64,000 nucleotides of DNA, taken from assembly GCF_003144115.1 (NCBI RefSeq), contig NW_020312014.1, forward strand, positions 160,620 through 224,619. Reading direction: 5' to 3'. The DNA comes from Tilletiopsis washingtonensis. Taxonomy: Eukaryota > Basidiomycota > Exobasidiomycetes > Entylomatales. Shown one piece after another: positions 42,025 to 54,700 of the stretch. The notes under the pieces are model-generated. The model did no database searches and was not told the DNA's origin. It saw only the letters and a program-made list of their open reading frames with translations. The stretch's first letter is position 1. The number at the start of each line of letters is the position of its first letter. The position numbers and the translations under genes are program-made.

Positions 42025-43758
42025 ATGTCCTCGGAAGCGAAGGTCGAATGTGACGTCGACGTGTGCTTATCATCCGATTCTGGCGACGACAGCTCCTACG
42101 ACGCTTCTAGCGGCGGGTCCGCCACGAGTTCTGATCCTGAAGAGCCCGAGCTCCGCGTACGCAATCCGAGAAAACGCCAGCAACAAGCACGCAGTCCTCG
42201 GCGTTTCCGCTCTCAAGGCTCGGTCATGGTAGAGAGCCGCCTGCTGATTCTTGCTTGCGCTGGGAACGAGGAGATTCTCAGCTGGCTTCTTGAAGTTAGA
42301 CAGACGGTCCCAGATAGCGAGCTTGTGGCTGCCGGTCGACAGGCATGGCCTCACAGAAAGTCCTCGCCTTCTCATCTCCGCACGCGTCTGCAGCGCCTCC
42401 GACACATCTACGAGCGAGAGCGAGCAAAGCTTCCCGCGCAAGCTCAAGGCGCGCCGATCCCGCGCTGGACGCCTGAGGCCAAAGTGCAGCTCGATGCGCT
42501 TCCCGTATGGTGGCAAGACTACCATTGCAACATCGCATTGTCCGAGACAGCTATCAGGCTCTCGTCAGGTAAGAGAAGAAGATTCAGCATGATAGAGGTG
42601 CGACTGACCTCCTTCCATCACCGAAGCGTCTCAGCCAGGATCGCACGCAGCAAGAGCCGATAGGTCGTCGTCAGTCCGCGTACAGCATACATCCAACAGT
42701 CCGCAAGACTTTGACTGGCTACCGGCACTGAGCATAAGGTTTGAATATCGTTCATGCGAGTGGAACAAGACAATCGACGGATCTCTGCTCTACGCTGCCA
42801 CTCGCCACGCAGCCATTGTGGCTTGGCTTAACGGTACGGGATCAAGCTCAGACGTGCTGCCCGCCGTACTCAGGTCTATAGCGCTCGAGGTGTGGCCTGA
42901 AGAGCAGCAGCCAAACTCGATGGGCGTGCTCAAGATTCGGCTGAGGGACATGCATGTGCGCTGCAGGAACTTTGCCAGCTGCATTCCGATTCAGCTGCGC
43001 GGCAAGCCAATACGGACGTGGCCTGCATCGTCAGTAGCAAAACTCCAGCAATGTGAGGGTCTACCGCCCAAGTGGCAGGACTGGTACGAGCGTGTCGCGC
43101 TTGCGCAGGGCGGCTGCTACGCTGCGATCAGCTGGAAAGCTCCATTATCGATTGCAAGCGGCTCGACAACCGTCGCCGGGACTCGCCAGGCTTTAGGCAG
43201 TCCTGCTGCGCTTGCAGCAGGCAGCGTACAGTCTACACGAGCGGTCGGTAAGAGACGAAGGCTCGATCCTGCACCGCTGCCACCAATCGCATCCGGCGCA
43301 GGGAACTCCTCGGCAACGCGCAGCATTGCGGCTGCCTCGTCCACCACCTCCGCGTCAGCAACATCACTTGCGGCACCCTCGGCAACGGGCAGCAGATGCG
43401 CCCCTCTGATGGGCAGCTGCAGAGCGCAAGAAAGAAAAATGCAGGTGCTGCGCAATGCGGCTGCTTTGCATGATCAGCTTCGCATCCTCGAGGACAAGAA
43501 TGCGCTGCGACACTATCTCCCACTTTACGGCGTGAGTCTTGAGCGCCGGTAGAGGCCCGCGCACCTCTCACACTCAGAGTTGCACAGGAACTGTGCGTCG
43601 CTGGCGTACTCTTCCGTGATGCCGTGGATGAGACGCAAGCAACCAAGGCCATGCTCACCCTTGTCGCTTTTGGCTTGGCGGGCGAGCTCCGCCACGGCGA
43701 AGGCTGGGATCTGCTTCGCGCGCTCACTCAAGCGGCCCATCGGTCGCTCACGTCCTGA
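42025..43758 (+). CDS. PxWW-family protein 7 with two domain copies, unknown function
   Basis: Exons 42025-42568, about 42639-43531 and 43588-43758 give about 535 aa. Intron 1 has a GTAAGA donor in phase 1, a CTGAC branch site, and several in-frame acceptors (42626, 42638, 42650, 42674), so a few residues are uncertain. The N-terminus is acidic (VDVCLSSDSGDDSSYD), followed by basic RNPRKRQQQARSPRR. Domain 1 (about 62-178) ends LPVWWQDYHCNIAL, close to domain 1 of the divergent neighbour (PIWWEDFHTRLWL). Domain 2 (about 221-340) ends PPKWQDWYERVALA, close to the neighbour's domains 2 and 3. Intron 2 (56 nt, phase 0, after HYLPLYG) precedes a 56-residue module (ELCVAGVLFRDAVDETQATK...). Exon 3 is 171 nt, identical in length to the neighbour's last exon. 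Function unknown. Confidence 0.68.
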
Positions 43759-44211
43759 CGACATCTTCGTGCCCCGATCCCGCTACGACATACTCTGACT
43801 ACCGTTCCTCGCTTCGATGTGACTACTCGATTTCTCAGCAAGATCATCTCTCTTGATCCCGTCCAGACGGCGTGAGGCTGCGCCGTGCCGCTGATGGCGT
43901 CAGGGGCGGCCAGATATGGCGCGGCTCGGGCGATCCGGCGGCCGCCTAGCGTGGGACATGGACCCTGCTGTTCCACAGATGCAGCCGCTGGAGCTGCCCG
44001 CTGCATCCATTGCTCAATCCTGACGTTGAGGCGTTGCAAAGGAGCTGAAGCGAGAGCTGCGCTGCGCAGGCGTGCAGGCGTTCGCGGTTGCGGAGGCGCG
44101 CTCCGCTGATGCCGCGGGATGCTCCGCGTGGCGGCAGCGCGGCGAGAGCAACACCGCGCGACGCGTCGGCCAGCGTCGGCGTCTTCACACCACCACCATC
44201 TCTCACCTACC
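43759..44211. other. Intergenic region upstream of DAD1
   Basis: This 453-nt region holds the 3' flank of the PxWW gene and the DAD1 promoter. CACCACCACCATCTCTCACC-type sequence precedes the DAD1 start. No gene is supported. Confidence 0.4.
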
Positions 44212-45159
44212 ATGGTGCGTCTAGCACCTGCGCAGCACTGCAGCGCACCGACTGACGCATGCACAGCAGTCATCACCCACGCCGTCAAGTCCCGGCGATG
44301 CGCTGCCGGCGCACACGTCGGCGCAGGGCTCGGGCGCACCGAGCTTCTTTGAGCGCGAGCGCGAGCGGCTGGTCGCTGAGATCGCAGAGGTGAGTCGGCG
44401 CGGGCGGGCGGGCGTGTGGGTGAGGAGTGTGGTGAGGAGCGCAGTCTGTACAGCATCGTCTGCAGTGCGGGGTGAGCTGCGCGGGTGTGAAGGTGCAGCA
44501 GTGGTGCTGCCGCACTTGCTCGGCTGCGCTCGTGATGGCGGAAGGCAGGCGGCGAGGTCCTGGCAGACTGCACGTAGCCCCAGCAGCGCCCAGCTTTGCC
44601 AGACAGGCGCCGAGAAGAACTTCCATGCAGCCTCTTGAGGCCGTGCCTGCTAGATTTTGTCAGATAGAGCCGCGCTCAGCCCGTCGGGTGACGCCGCAGT
44701 GGCCTCTGGGCGAAAGTGGGTGCTGCCGTGCGAACAGCGTCATGCAAGAACACTTCTGTGGGGCGAGACGGTCGTATGACGACCGCTGCTGCGCATAAGG
44801 CTGCGCTGGCTTCTCAAAGACAGCGACGCGGCGCACGGCCGCTGCGCGATGAGCTCACACGTCCTCGGCAGGGCCTCGGCACCATGATCGACCACTCCAA
44901 CGCGCTGAACCGCAAGCTGGAGGAGTCCATCTCCGTCGGGCGCGAGTTTGAGCCCATCGCCGGCCTGTGGGGCCGCTTCGCCGACGTCATGGGCGCCGCC
45001 GGCGTGCCCGACCTCTCGTCGGCACCAGCACGTGCGGCCGCTGCAGACGGAGACGAGGAGCAGGACAACGGCGGCCTCAACCGCAGCCGTGGCGCAGCAG
45101 ATGGCCTGCCGCCGGGCGTTGCGCCGGGCGGTGGCCTCGTGTACGGGCGAGACGCATGA
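44212..45159 (+). CDS. DAD1: DASH/Dam1 complex subunit Dad1
   Basis: Outer-kinetochore DASH complex subunit that couples kinetochores to microtubules; fungus-specific. Exons 44212-44214 (only the ATG), 44267-44389 and 44872-45159 give 137 aa. Core family sequence: SFFERERERLVAEIAEGLGT, then NALNRKLEESISVGREFEPI and AGLWGRFADVM, matching FFE-x-E-R-x-x-L-x-x-x-I and the LNR-x-LE...V-G-x-EF...LW-x-x-F pattern of Dad1. The last ~45 residues are a Gly/Ala-rich tail absent from short homologues (about 75-95 aa). The ATG-only first exon follows from ATG|GTGCGT. The second intron (44390-44871) is 482 nt. The acceptor at 44266 could shift by one codon (CAGCAG). Confidence 0.88.
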
Positions 45160-45492
45160 GCGTTCGCCCGCCCTCTGTCTCGTCTCTCGGTCCTCCTGTC
45201 ATCCTCTGTACTTGTGCGCGCGCAACTCTTCTCATCACTCTGACAACCCCGCTCCTGTGGCGTCGTCGGATCGTTTCAGTGAGGCGAGCGCTAAAGACAG
45301 GGTGTGCGCGAGCGGCAGGGTGTGGAGTAGGCAGCAGCGATCGTTAATGGGAGGGGGCGTGGAGAGGATAGAGACGGAGACGAACGAGGCACGGTATGAA
45401 GGAGACCAAGACGCAGTGTCGGGTGGAGCATGCACACGCAGAGGTCGAGGCATTGCAGATCCAGCGCAATGCCTCGGCGACGCTCGCACGCC
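45160..45492. other. Convergent intergenic region DAD1 / CDC50
   Basis: This 333-nt region lies between two convergent stop codons. I see no gene, strong hairpin or repeat in it. Confidence 0.4.
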
Positions 45493-47115
45493 TCACTCGT
45501 TCCAGCTCAGCAGGCTCAGGTCGCCGAGCTTGCGTGGCCGGATGAGGTGCCGCGCGGTGAAGATAAGGCCGAGCAGCACGCACAGCGCCGCGACGGCAAT
45601 GTACGCCGAGCCGAGGAAGAGCGAGCGGCCGCCGACCCACGTCGCCGTGCTGAACACAATCGACTTGGTGCCGCTGAACATGGCCACCGGGTAGTCTGAG
45701 CGGCAGGGGTCAGCAGAGGAGCAGCGAGAGGTTGAGAGGGATACGCACTGTCGGTGATGGTGATGATGTAGCGGCCGGCAAGCATCACGTCGTTGTCGTT
45801 GCGGTAGTACAGCTTGCGGAACGTGGGCAGGCCCGCCGTGCGCATCCAGACCTGGCGCAGGGTGTGAGCTCCACTCCGGCACTGCTCAGCTGCGGCGCGC
45901 CTCACCATAAAGTGCTCATCCTCGGACGGGTTGAAGATGTTGTCCGCCGTGTAGCCGTTGGGGTAGTTGTAGGCGCCGGGCGCGTTCGTGAAGCTGCCGC
46001 GCCAGAACGGCGGCGGCACGAGCTGGTCGGGCGGCGTCGGCGTGGCGGCGTACTTGTTCTTCTCGCCCGGCCACACGATGCCCTTGTCGGTCATCTGGTA
46101 CGTCTGGTTCGAGGCACCACCATCGACCAGCACGGGCAGCGAGTACGTGTCTGCATGCCTGCGTCAGACCCACCACCTTCACCTCGCTCACGCGCCACTC
46201 ACCATTGAACATGCTGTTGGCGATCAGGCCGCACGGCCAGATGCCGCGGTCGCCCTCGCGGCCCAGCGGCTTGCACTGGCCGTCGCCGAGGTCCTTGACG
46301 GTGCGCTCCTTGCCGAGCAGCTGGTCCGTGTCGATGCTCTTGACGTAGCGGCGGTGGTTTTGGTAGTAGTTGGTGAGCTTGTAGTAGAGGAACACGGACG
46401 GCTCGAGGTTCTGCGGCACGGAGAACTGCACGTCGCACACGAAGCCGTTCGGCGCCGTGTTGGACGCGACCCAGCGCCACTGCGGCGCCTGGAAGTTCGA
46501 CGGCGTCGAGCCGGGCAGCTGGTAGTCGTACTTGCCCGACGGCACCGCCACGTACTCGGAGCCGGCGTTGCGGCAGTCCGTGTAGTCGATGGTGAACTCG
46601 CTGACCTGATGGAGGGCGCAGGCATGAGCGGATGCTCGAGAAGCTCTGGGCAAGGCAGCTCACCTTGGTCGCGTAGTAGTACAGCACCGCACCGATCGGC
46701 GCGAAGAGCAGGCCGACGAGGAAGAACGTCGGCAGCACTGTCCGCGGCGTCAAGACGGGCTGCCAGGCCTTCAGGCGCTGCTGCCGCCAGGCCGTGTCTG
46801 TAAGGCGCCTCGTGTCAGCGAATGACGCAGCGCCGTCATGGCACGCAAAGCTTGCTCTGCAGCGACGCGTGCGAGGCGTCCTTCATCTACGTTGCTTAGC
46901 TGCAGCGCGAGGCATCCACGCAGATGACTTGACGCGCTCCCGCATCGCAGCTCTCCCATCCTTGGCCCACGTTCCCTTCATAGCAAGTACGCACTGGCCG
47001 GTTTCCGCTGCGTGTACGGCCGGCTGCTCTCCTTTGCTGAGGCCGAGTCGCTGCCTGCCGCGCCGGGCCCTGCGGCACCGGCGCCGGCGTCCGTGGCGCG
47101 CTTGCGACGGAACAT
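45493..47115 (-). CDS. CDC50/LEM3 family P4-ATPase (flippase) beta subunit
   Basis: Chaperone and partner subunit of phospholipid-flipping P4-ATPases. Minus-strand exons: 47115-46995, 46797-46664, 46605-46203, 46150-45906, 45851-45749 and 45695-45493, giving 402 aa. The cytosolic N-terminus leads into the hallmark NTAWRQQRLKAWQPVLTPRT. TM1 follows (LPTFFLVGLLFAPIGAVLYY), then the ectodomain with IDYTDC, LYYKLTNYYQNHRRYVKS, CKPLG...IWPCGLIANSMFND and WPGEKNKYA. The end has FHH-equivalent EDEHFMVWMRTAGLPTFRK, LYYRNDNDVMLAGRY and TM2 (LGSAYIAVAALCVLLGLIF). Cysteines in YTDC, C-x-P-LG and WPCG are those that form disulfides in the family. All introns are 52-58 nt except the first (197 nt). Paralogues (Cdc50, Lem3, Crf1) cannot be told apart here. 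Confidence 0.92.
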
Positions 47116-47771
47116 GGCTGCGCGTGCGCGAGCAGAGGTGCGCGCGTGCGGCGAGTGGAAGACGGCCGAAGGTGAGGAGAAGAGAGAAGCAGCTGGCGGG
47201 TGAGACGTGTGCACGAGGCGTGTGCGGCAGGTGCGGGAGATGGTGGTGGTGGGACCGGCCTGAGCGTGCCCCTGGCTCGCCTCCCTTGTCGGCGGCAGCG
47301 TCTCAACGCGTTCGTCGGCGCGCCGCTCCCGCGCCGCGGCACGCAGCAGCCGTGCGGCAGCAGGCCTCTCGTCTGCTGCTGCGCCTCCGGCACGCGCGGC
47401 GAGCTGCAGGGGCTGGCGCCACCTCGCTTTTCGCCTCGTGCACAGCCAGAGCATCTCTGAACGCCGCGCATGTCTGGACAAGCTTCTCGGCTTGCAGCGC
47501 ACGGTGTCAGGCTCAGCATGAGCCATGATCAGGCTTCGGTCGAGCAGCAGCTGAGGCGCGACGACCGCTCAGCATCTGCCATGCGACGCCGAGCGACGAG
47601 GGCACAGCGTGTGCGCAGACCCGCGGTGCTCCACATGCCGCCTCGACCGCAGGCTCGCTCGCCCAGCAGCGCATCGCACTCCACGCCCAGCAATACGTAG
47701 ACATCTAATTCCAGACGAGAGCAGCCATGCGTGACAGACGGCCCCCTCGATTGATCCCCCCTCGCAGCGGC
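47116..47771. promoter_or_regulatory. Intergenic region: CDC50 promoter and ADE12 3' flank
   Basis: This 656-nt region separates two minus-strand genes. No coding frame with family similarity and no RNA gene is seen. Confidence 0.4.
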
Positions 47772-49367
<1,596 letters not shown>

Positions 49368-51727
49368 CGCGGCGGATGGGAGATGGGTGCGGTCGAGAAG
49401 GATGGCCGTGCTGCCCTCGCGACTCGGAAGAGGCGAGTCGCATCATGCGCCGCCGATCGCGCCCAGGCACGGGAGCAGTCTCGGCGGCGCAGGCACGGCA
49501 CGCGCCGGATTGAGCGCACGCCGCGCATCGCGCGTCCCGGCCGAGCAAAGCCGCACCGCCAAGCAACCCGCTCGGAGGCCCCTCCGCCTCCCCACCCCTC
49601 CTACCGACGGCAGTGGCAGCTGGATATGTGCTGGATACGCCTCAAAATCTCTGACAGACTGATGCGAGCTGGAGAGTCTGGTTCGCGAAGTCGACTTGCC
49701 TGCGCAAGACCGCGAGATCGCCGACTGAGAGACGCGAAGAGTGGCCCTGCGCTCGGTGCTCGAGCCGTGAGTGGTGCTCCACGGCGTGGCCTTGCTGCAT
49801 CTTCTGCTCGGCTGAAGGTCTACGCCGTCGCATGAAGCGCCACTCGTCGCCCTCGTATGCCTCTGGAATAGTAGCCAAGCTGGCTCGACGGGTGTCGAGG
49901 TGCGTGCGACAGCGTGACGGTGGCTCATGGGTCCCAGCCCTGAGCACCTCCTAAGCGAGGAGCTATCTATGACCTGCCTGCCCGGGCCGTCGCTGCGCCA
50001 CTCGCAAGACCTTGAGGTGTCATGATGCTTTCGCTTCAGTCTGGCGGCAGAGAGATGGCCCTGCTCGTCTTCGCCGGGTCACGTGTCGCCCCTTGCTCGT
50101 CGGTGGCCGCCGTTCCCCACACCTCGCCGCCATCATGTCCCCTGACTCGGCACTTCCCTCGCTCCGCTCTTTGTCATCCCCCTGCTCTCGCAGCCATCAC
50201 AGCGGGGTAGGCGCGGAGGTGGCCTCGGCGCTGCGGGCTGCGGCACACGTGGCAGCAGCCGGGCGAAGTCGGAGCGAGCGCCAGAGCGGCAGCTTGCCTG
50301 CCACGAGTTCCGCCGAAATTGTCGCGAGGCCGCTTCGTCCGCCGGCGAAGCGTGGCGCGCGTGGCAAAGGCGAGCTCGGCGAGCGTGACTCGCGCAGCCC
50401 AGCGCAAGCTTCCGTCCCAGCTTTGGACCCTCGGGCCTGCAGATGCCGGCGCTGCCGCGAGCGAGGGAGAGAGATCCCCGCAGCGCGACTGCGACTTTGC
50501 TGGCCGTGTCGCCGCCGCAGCACAAGCACAAGCCTCGCCACTAGCTCAGGACGCTGCTGGCCCACGCTGCACGCAGCACAGCGCTGAATGGTCAGCCGAG
50601 AGGGTGTGGCGAGCGCCGCTGCTGGACGAGGCGCGACCGCAGAGGTCGGCTCGCCGTACTGCGAGGAAAGTGTATTGGCCGGCGCCTGGTCGATTACACA
50701 TCTCGCAGCGCGGGGTTAATGCGCCCGGGGCCAGCCAATCACACGGCGCGGATCACGCTGGCGGCGCGCCTAATCTGCATGCTGGGAGCCGCTGAGGACG
50801 CCGCTTGCTCGTGGCGCCGTGCCGGGCAGCGTGCGCCGCATGAGAGATGCCGCTTCTGGGCGCACGGCCAGCGCAGCAGCGAAGCGCACGCCCACGTCTG
50901 GCCGACGGCGCAGCGAGGGCCGAGCTCGGAGGAGCCTTCGCCGAGGCGTGGTGCTGCGGCGGGGAGATGCTTCGGAGGAGGTTCGCCCTCGTCGCGCAGA
51001 GGCGTCGCCGCTGCTCAGCTCAGCCGTCGCGATGGGCACCGTGACTCGCCGCGCCACCGCCTGTCGCCAAAGCCGGGCCAGCCGTCGCCAATGGTGCACA
51101 GCAGCGCATCTGTGCTGCGTCGAAGCCTTACAGCATCCGGAGCGCTGTCGGGTTGAGGTTGCAAGGGCGGCTGCGGCTGCGGCGCGCACGGGCGTGCTAT
51201 CGCGCCGGGGCGTGGATGCTGCTGCCGCGGCGGCAGCTCAGCGGCAGCCAGCCAGCCAGACGGCGGCAGAGAGGCAGCGCGCCTGCGTCTCTTTCAGCCG
51301 CCCTGCACCTGCCGCGCGCCGCGCATTCCCCTCGTAAGCTGCCCCGGGGTGTTCTGCTGCTGCTCGCCTGCCTGCTGCGCTGCGCCGCCCGCTTGCCCGC
51401 CGCCGCTCGCTTTTCTCCTGGGCGTCCTTCGCGCGGCGCCTCCGCCTTCCGCCCACCACCATCCCCACCACCCATCTCGACCCCCCCCCGCCACCCGCCT
51501 GCCGCCGTCGCCGCCCGACGCCCGCACCCCCGCCTGCCGCACGCCCGCTCGCAAGCCTCTCCGCCTCGAGAGCCTCGCCAGCCCGCGCGCGCACCCTCGC
51601 TCGTCACCACCACCCCGGTTCCCTCTAGAGAGAAGATTGCATTCCCCGTTCCGCGCGCCTCCGCTAGACTTCTGTGCCCCGCATACATACCACGCCACCG
51701 CCTTCACCTGTACTTTCCCTTTCCGCC
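49368..51727. promoter_or_regulatory. Long divergent intergenic region ADE12 / GLT1
   Basis: At 2360 nt this is the longest gene-free stretch in the window, between divergently transcribed ADE12 and GLT1. Many frames are open on both strands because of the GC content, but none resembles a known protein. It contains TGACTC at 50143-50148, 50386-50391 and 51042-51047 (the Gcn4/CPC1 core half), one CCAAT at 50735-50739, a homopolymer C run near 51482, and a C/T-rich leader before GLT1. Binding at these words is inference. Confidence 0.45.
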
Positions 51728-54700
51728 ATGTCCTCCTCGCTCGCCACCTTCGCCGCCGAGGCCGGCATGTCGCGCCGTGAGCGCAACGACCTGATGACGC
51801 GCGAGATGGCCGCCATCCAGGAGCACGAGGAGATGACGACGTCCGACGACTTCGACGCCAACGGCTTTGCCAGCGTCGTGCGCGACGAGAGCACGTGGGG
51901 CGCTGGCTCGCTCCCGGCCGCGCAGGGCCTCTACAACCCCGACGAGGAGAAGGACGCCTGCGGTGTCGGCTTCATGTGCCACATCAAGGGCAAGCCGTCG
52001 CACAAGATCGTCACCGACGCCAAGAGCCTGCTGTGCAACATGACGCACCGCGGCGCCACTGGCGCCGACGCGCGCGACGGTGACGGAGCCGGTGTCATGA
52101 CAGGCATCCCGGACGCCTTCCTGCGGCGCGAGGTCAAGACGGACCTCGGCATCGAGCTGCCCGAGCAGGGCCAGTACGCCGTGGGCAACCTCTTCTTCGA
52201 CCCGCGCGACGACAAGGCGCGCGCCTCGCACATCGCTCAGGTTGAGAAGATGGCCGAGGACCTGCACCTGCGCGTGCTCGGCTGGCGCGATGTGCCCGTC
52301 GACAACTCGCTCCTCGGCCCGGCGGCGCTGAGCAAGGAGCCCAAAATCATGCAGCCCTTCGTTGTGCTCGCGGACCACTACGGCCGCGAGGGCAAGAAGA
52401 GCCAGGGCGAGGGCAAGCCGTTCGACGGCCAGTACTTCTCGCGGCAGCTGTACGTGCTGCGCAAGTCGGCCACGCACGCCATCGGCCTGCCCAAGTGGTT
52501 CTACGTCTGCTCGCTCTCCAACACCAACATCATCTACAAGGGCCAGCTCTCGCCCAAGCAGGTCTACGACTACTACCACGACCTCAACCACGAGCGCTAC
52601 GCCTCGCACTTTGCGCTCGTGCACTCGCGCTTCTCGACGAACACGTTCCCGTCCTGGGACCGCGCGCAGCCGATGCGCTGGGCCGCGCACAATGGTGAGA
52701 TCAACACGATCCGCGGCAACAAGAACTGGATGCACGCGCGCGAGGGCCAGCTGCGCTCCGAGACGTTCAAGGACGAGCTCGACCTGCTGTACCCCATCAT
52801 CGAGAACGGCGGCTCCGACTCGGCCGCGTTCGACAACGTGCTCGAGCTGCTCGTGATCAACAACGTGCTCACGCTGCCGCAGGCCGTCATGATGATGATT
52901 CCCGAGGCGTGGCAGGGCAACGAGGCCGAGATGGACCCGGCGAAGCGCGCCTTCTACCAGTGGGCCGCGTGCCTGATGGAGCCGTGGGACGGCCCGGCGC
53001 TCTTCACCTTCTCCGACGGCCGCTACTGCGGTGCCAACCTGGACCGCAACGGCCTGCGCCCGTGCCGCTACTCGATCACCGACGACGACATCATGGTCTG
53101 CGCCTCGGAGGTCGGTGCCGTCACCATCGACCCGGCGCGCGTCGTGGCCAAGGGCCGCCTGCAGCCCGGCAAGATGCTGCTCGTCGACACCGTCGAGGGC
53201 CGCGTCGTCGACGACCGCGAGCTCAAGCTCACGACGTCGCAGCGCGCCGACTTTGCCGCCTGGCTCGAGGCGCAGCTGCTGCAGCTGCCCGAGATTGTCG
53301 ACGTCGTGCGCCACGCCACGCAGAACGACATTGCCGTCAAGCTCGACGACGAGCGGCTGAGCACCGACCCGAAGCTGCTCGCATTCGGCTACACGGCCGA
53401 GCAGATCAGCCTGCTGATGATGCCCATGGTTGCCGAGGGCAAGGAGCCGCTCGGCTCCATGGGCAACGACGGCCCGCTCGCGTGCATGGCGCAGGCGCCG
53501 CGTCTGATCTACGACTACTTCCGCCAGCTCTTCGCGCAGGTGACGAACCCGCCGATCGACCCGATCCGCGAGGCCGTCGTCATGTCGCTCGAGCAGTACG
53601 TCGGTCCCGAGGGCAACATCCTCGAGATGCGCCCCGACCAGTGCCACCGCCTGCGCCTCGAGAGCCCGATCCTCACGATTGAGCAGTGCAACGCACTCAA
53701 GCGCCTCGACCTCGCGCACGAGGACTGGCCCGCCAAGACGATCGACATCACCTACGACAAGGGCGAGGGCATCGACGGCTACGAGGCGACGCTGAACCGC
53801 ATCTGCGCCGAGGCGTCGCAGGCGATCCGCGACAACTACCGCGTCGTGATCCTCTCCGACCGCGGCGTCAACAAGGACCGCGTGCCGATCAGCTCGCTGA
53901 TCGCCGTCGGCGGCGTGCACCACCACCTGATCCGCAGCAAGGAGCGCTCGCGTGTCGCCCTGCTCGTCGAGTCCGGTGAGGCGCGCGAGGTGCACCACAT
54001 GTGCGTGCTCGTCGGCTACGGTGCCGACGCCATCTGCCCGTGGCTCGCCATGGAGAGCATGATGAAGGTGTCCCGCGAGGGCCTCCTCAAGGTCGAGCTC
54101 ACCAACGACCAGGTCGTCGACAACTGGAAGCACGCCGTCGACTCGGGCATCCTCAAGGTCATGTCGAAGATGGGCATCTCGACGCTGCAGTCGTACAAGG
54201 GCGCGCAGATCTTCGAGGCGCTCGGCCTCGCCGAGGACGTGATCAAGCGCTGCTTCGTCGGCACGGCGTCGCGCATCCAGGGCTCGGACTTCCTGCTGCT
54301 GGCCATGGACGCGCTCGAGTTCCACGACCGTGGCTACCCGAGCCGCGACACGATCAGCATCGCCGGCTTGCCGGAGTCGGGCGAGTACCACTGGCGCGAC
54401 GGTGGCGAGGCGCACATCAACGACCCCGTCTCGATTGCCAACCTGCAGGACGCCGCGCGCGAGAAGAACCAGAACGCCTGGGACACGTACTCCAAGGCGG
54501 CGCACAACGCCATCAAGGCGACGTCGCTGCGTGGCCTGCTCGAGTTCGACTACGGCAAGGTGCGCCCCATTCCCGTCGACCAGGTCGAGCCGTGGACGGA
54601 GATCGTGCAGCGCTTCTGCACGGGCGCCATGTCGTACGGCTCCATCTCCATGGAGGCGCACTCGGCGCTCGCCATCGCCATGAACCGTCTCGGCGGCAAG

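Noticed and set aside
42818-43552. Plus-strand frame as an independent gene starting with GTG
   Set aside because: GTG starts are not expected in a fungal nuclear gene. The frame is open back to the intron acceptor near 42638, and the sequence upstream (CEWNKTIDGSLLYAA) is part of the second PxWW domain.
37990-43758. Identification of the divergent pair as the b mating-type locus (bE/bW)
   Set aside because: The arrangement is similar, but neither protein contains a homeodomain (no WFxNxR helix), and the two are clearly paralogues of the island PxWW family. Only the analogy is kept as a hypothesis.
1621-43758. Transposon origin of the islands
   Set aside because: No transposase, reverse transcriptase, terminal repeats or target-site duplications were seen by eye. 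The Myb/SANT-like look of the domain alone is not enough to call a mobile element.
49368-51727. Protein-coding gene in the long ADE12/GLT1 intergenic region
   Set aside because: Several frames are open on both strands, but all are Arg/Ala/Ser/Pro-rich, overlap each other heavily and show no motif or convincing splice structure.
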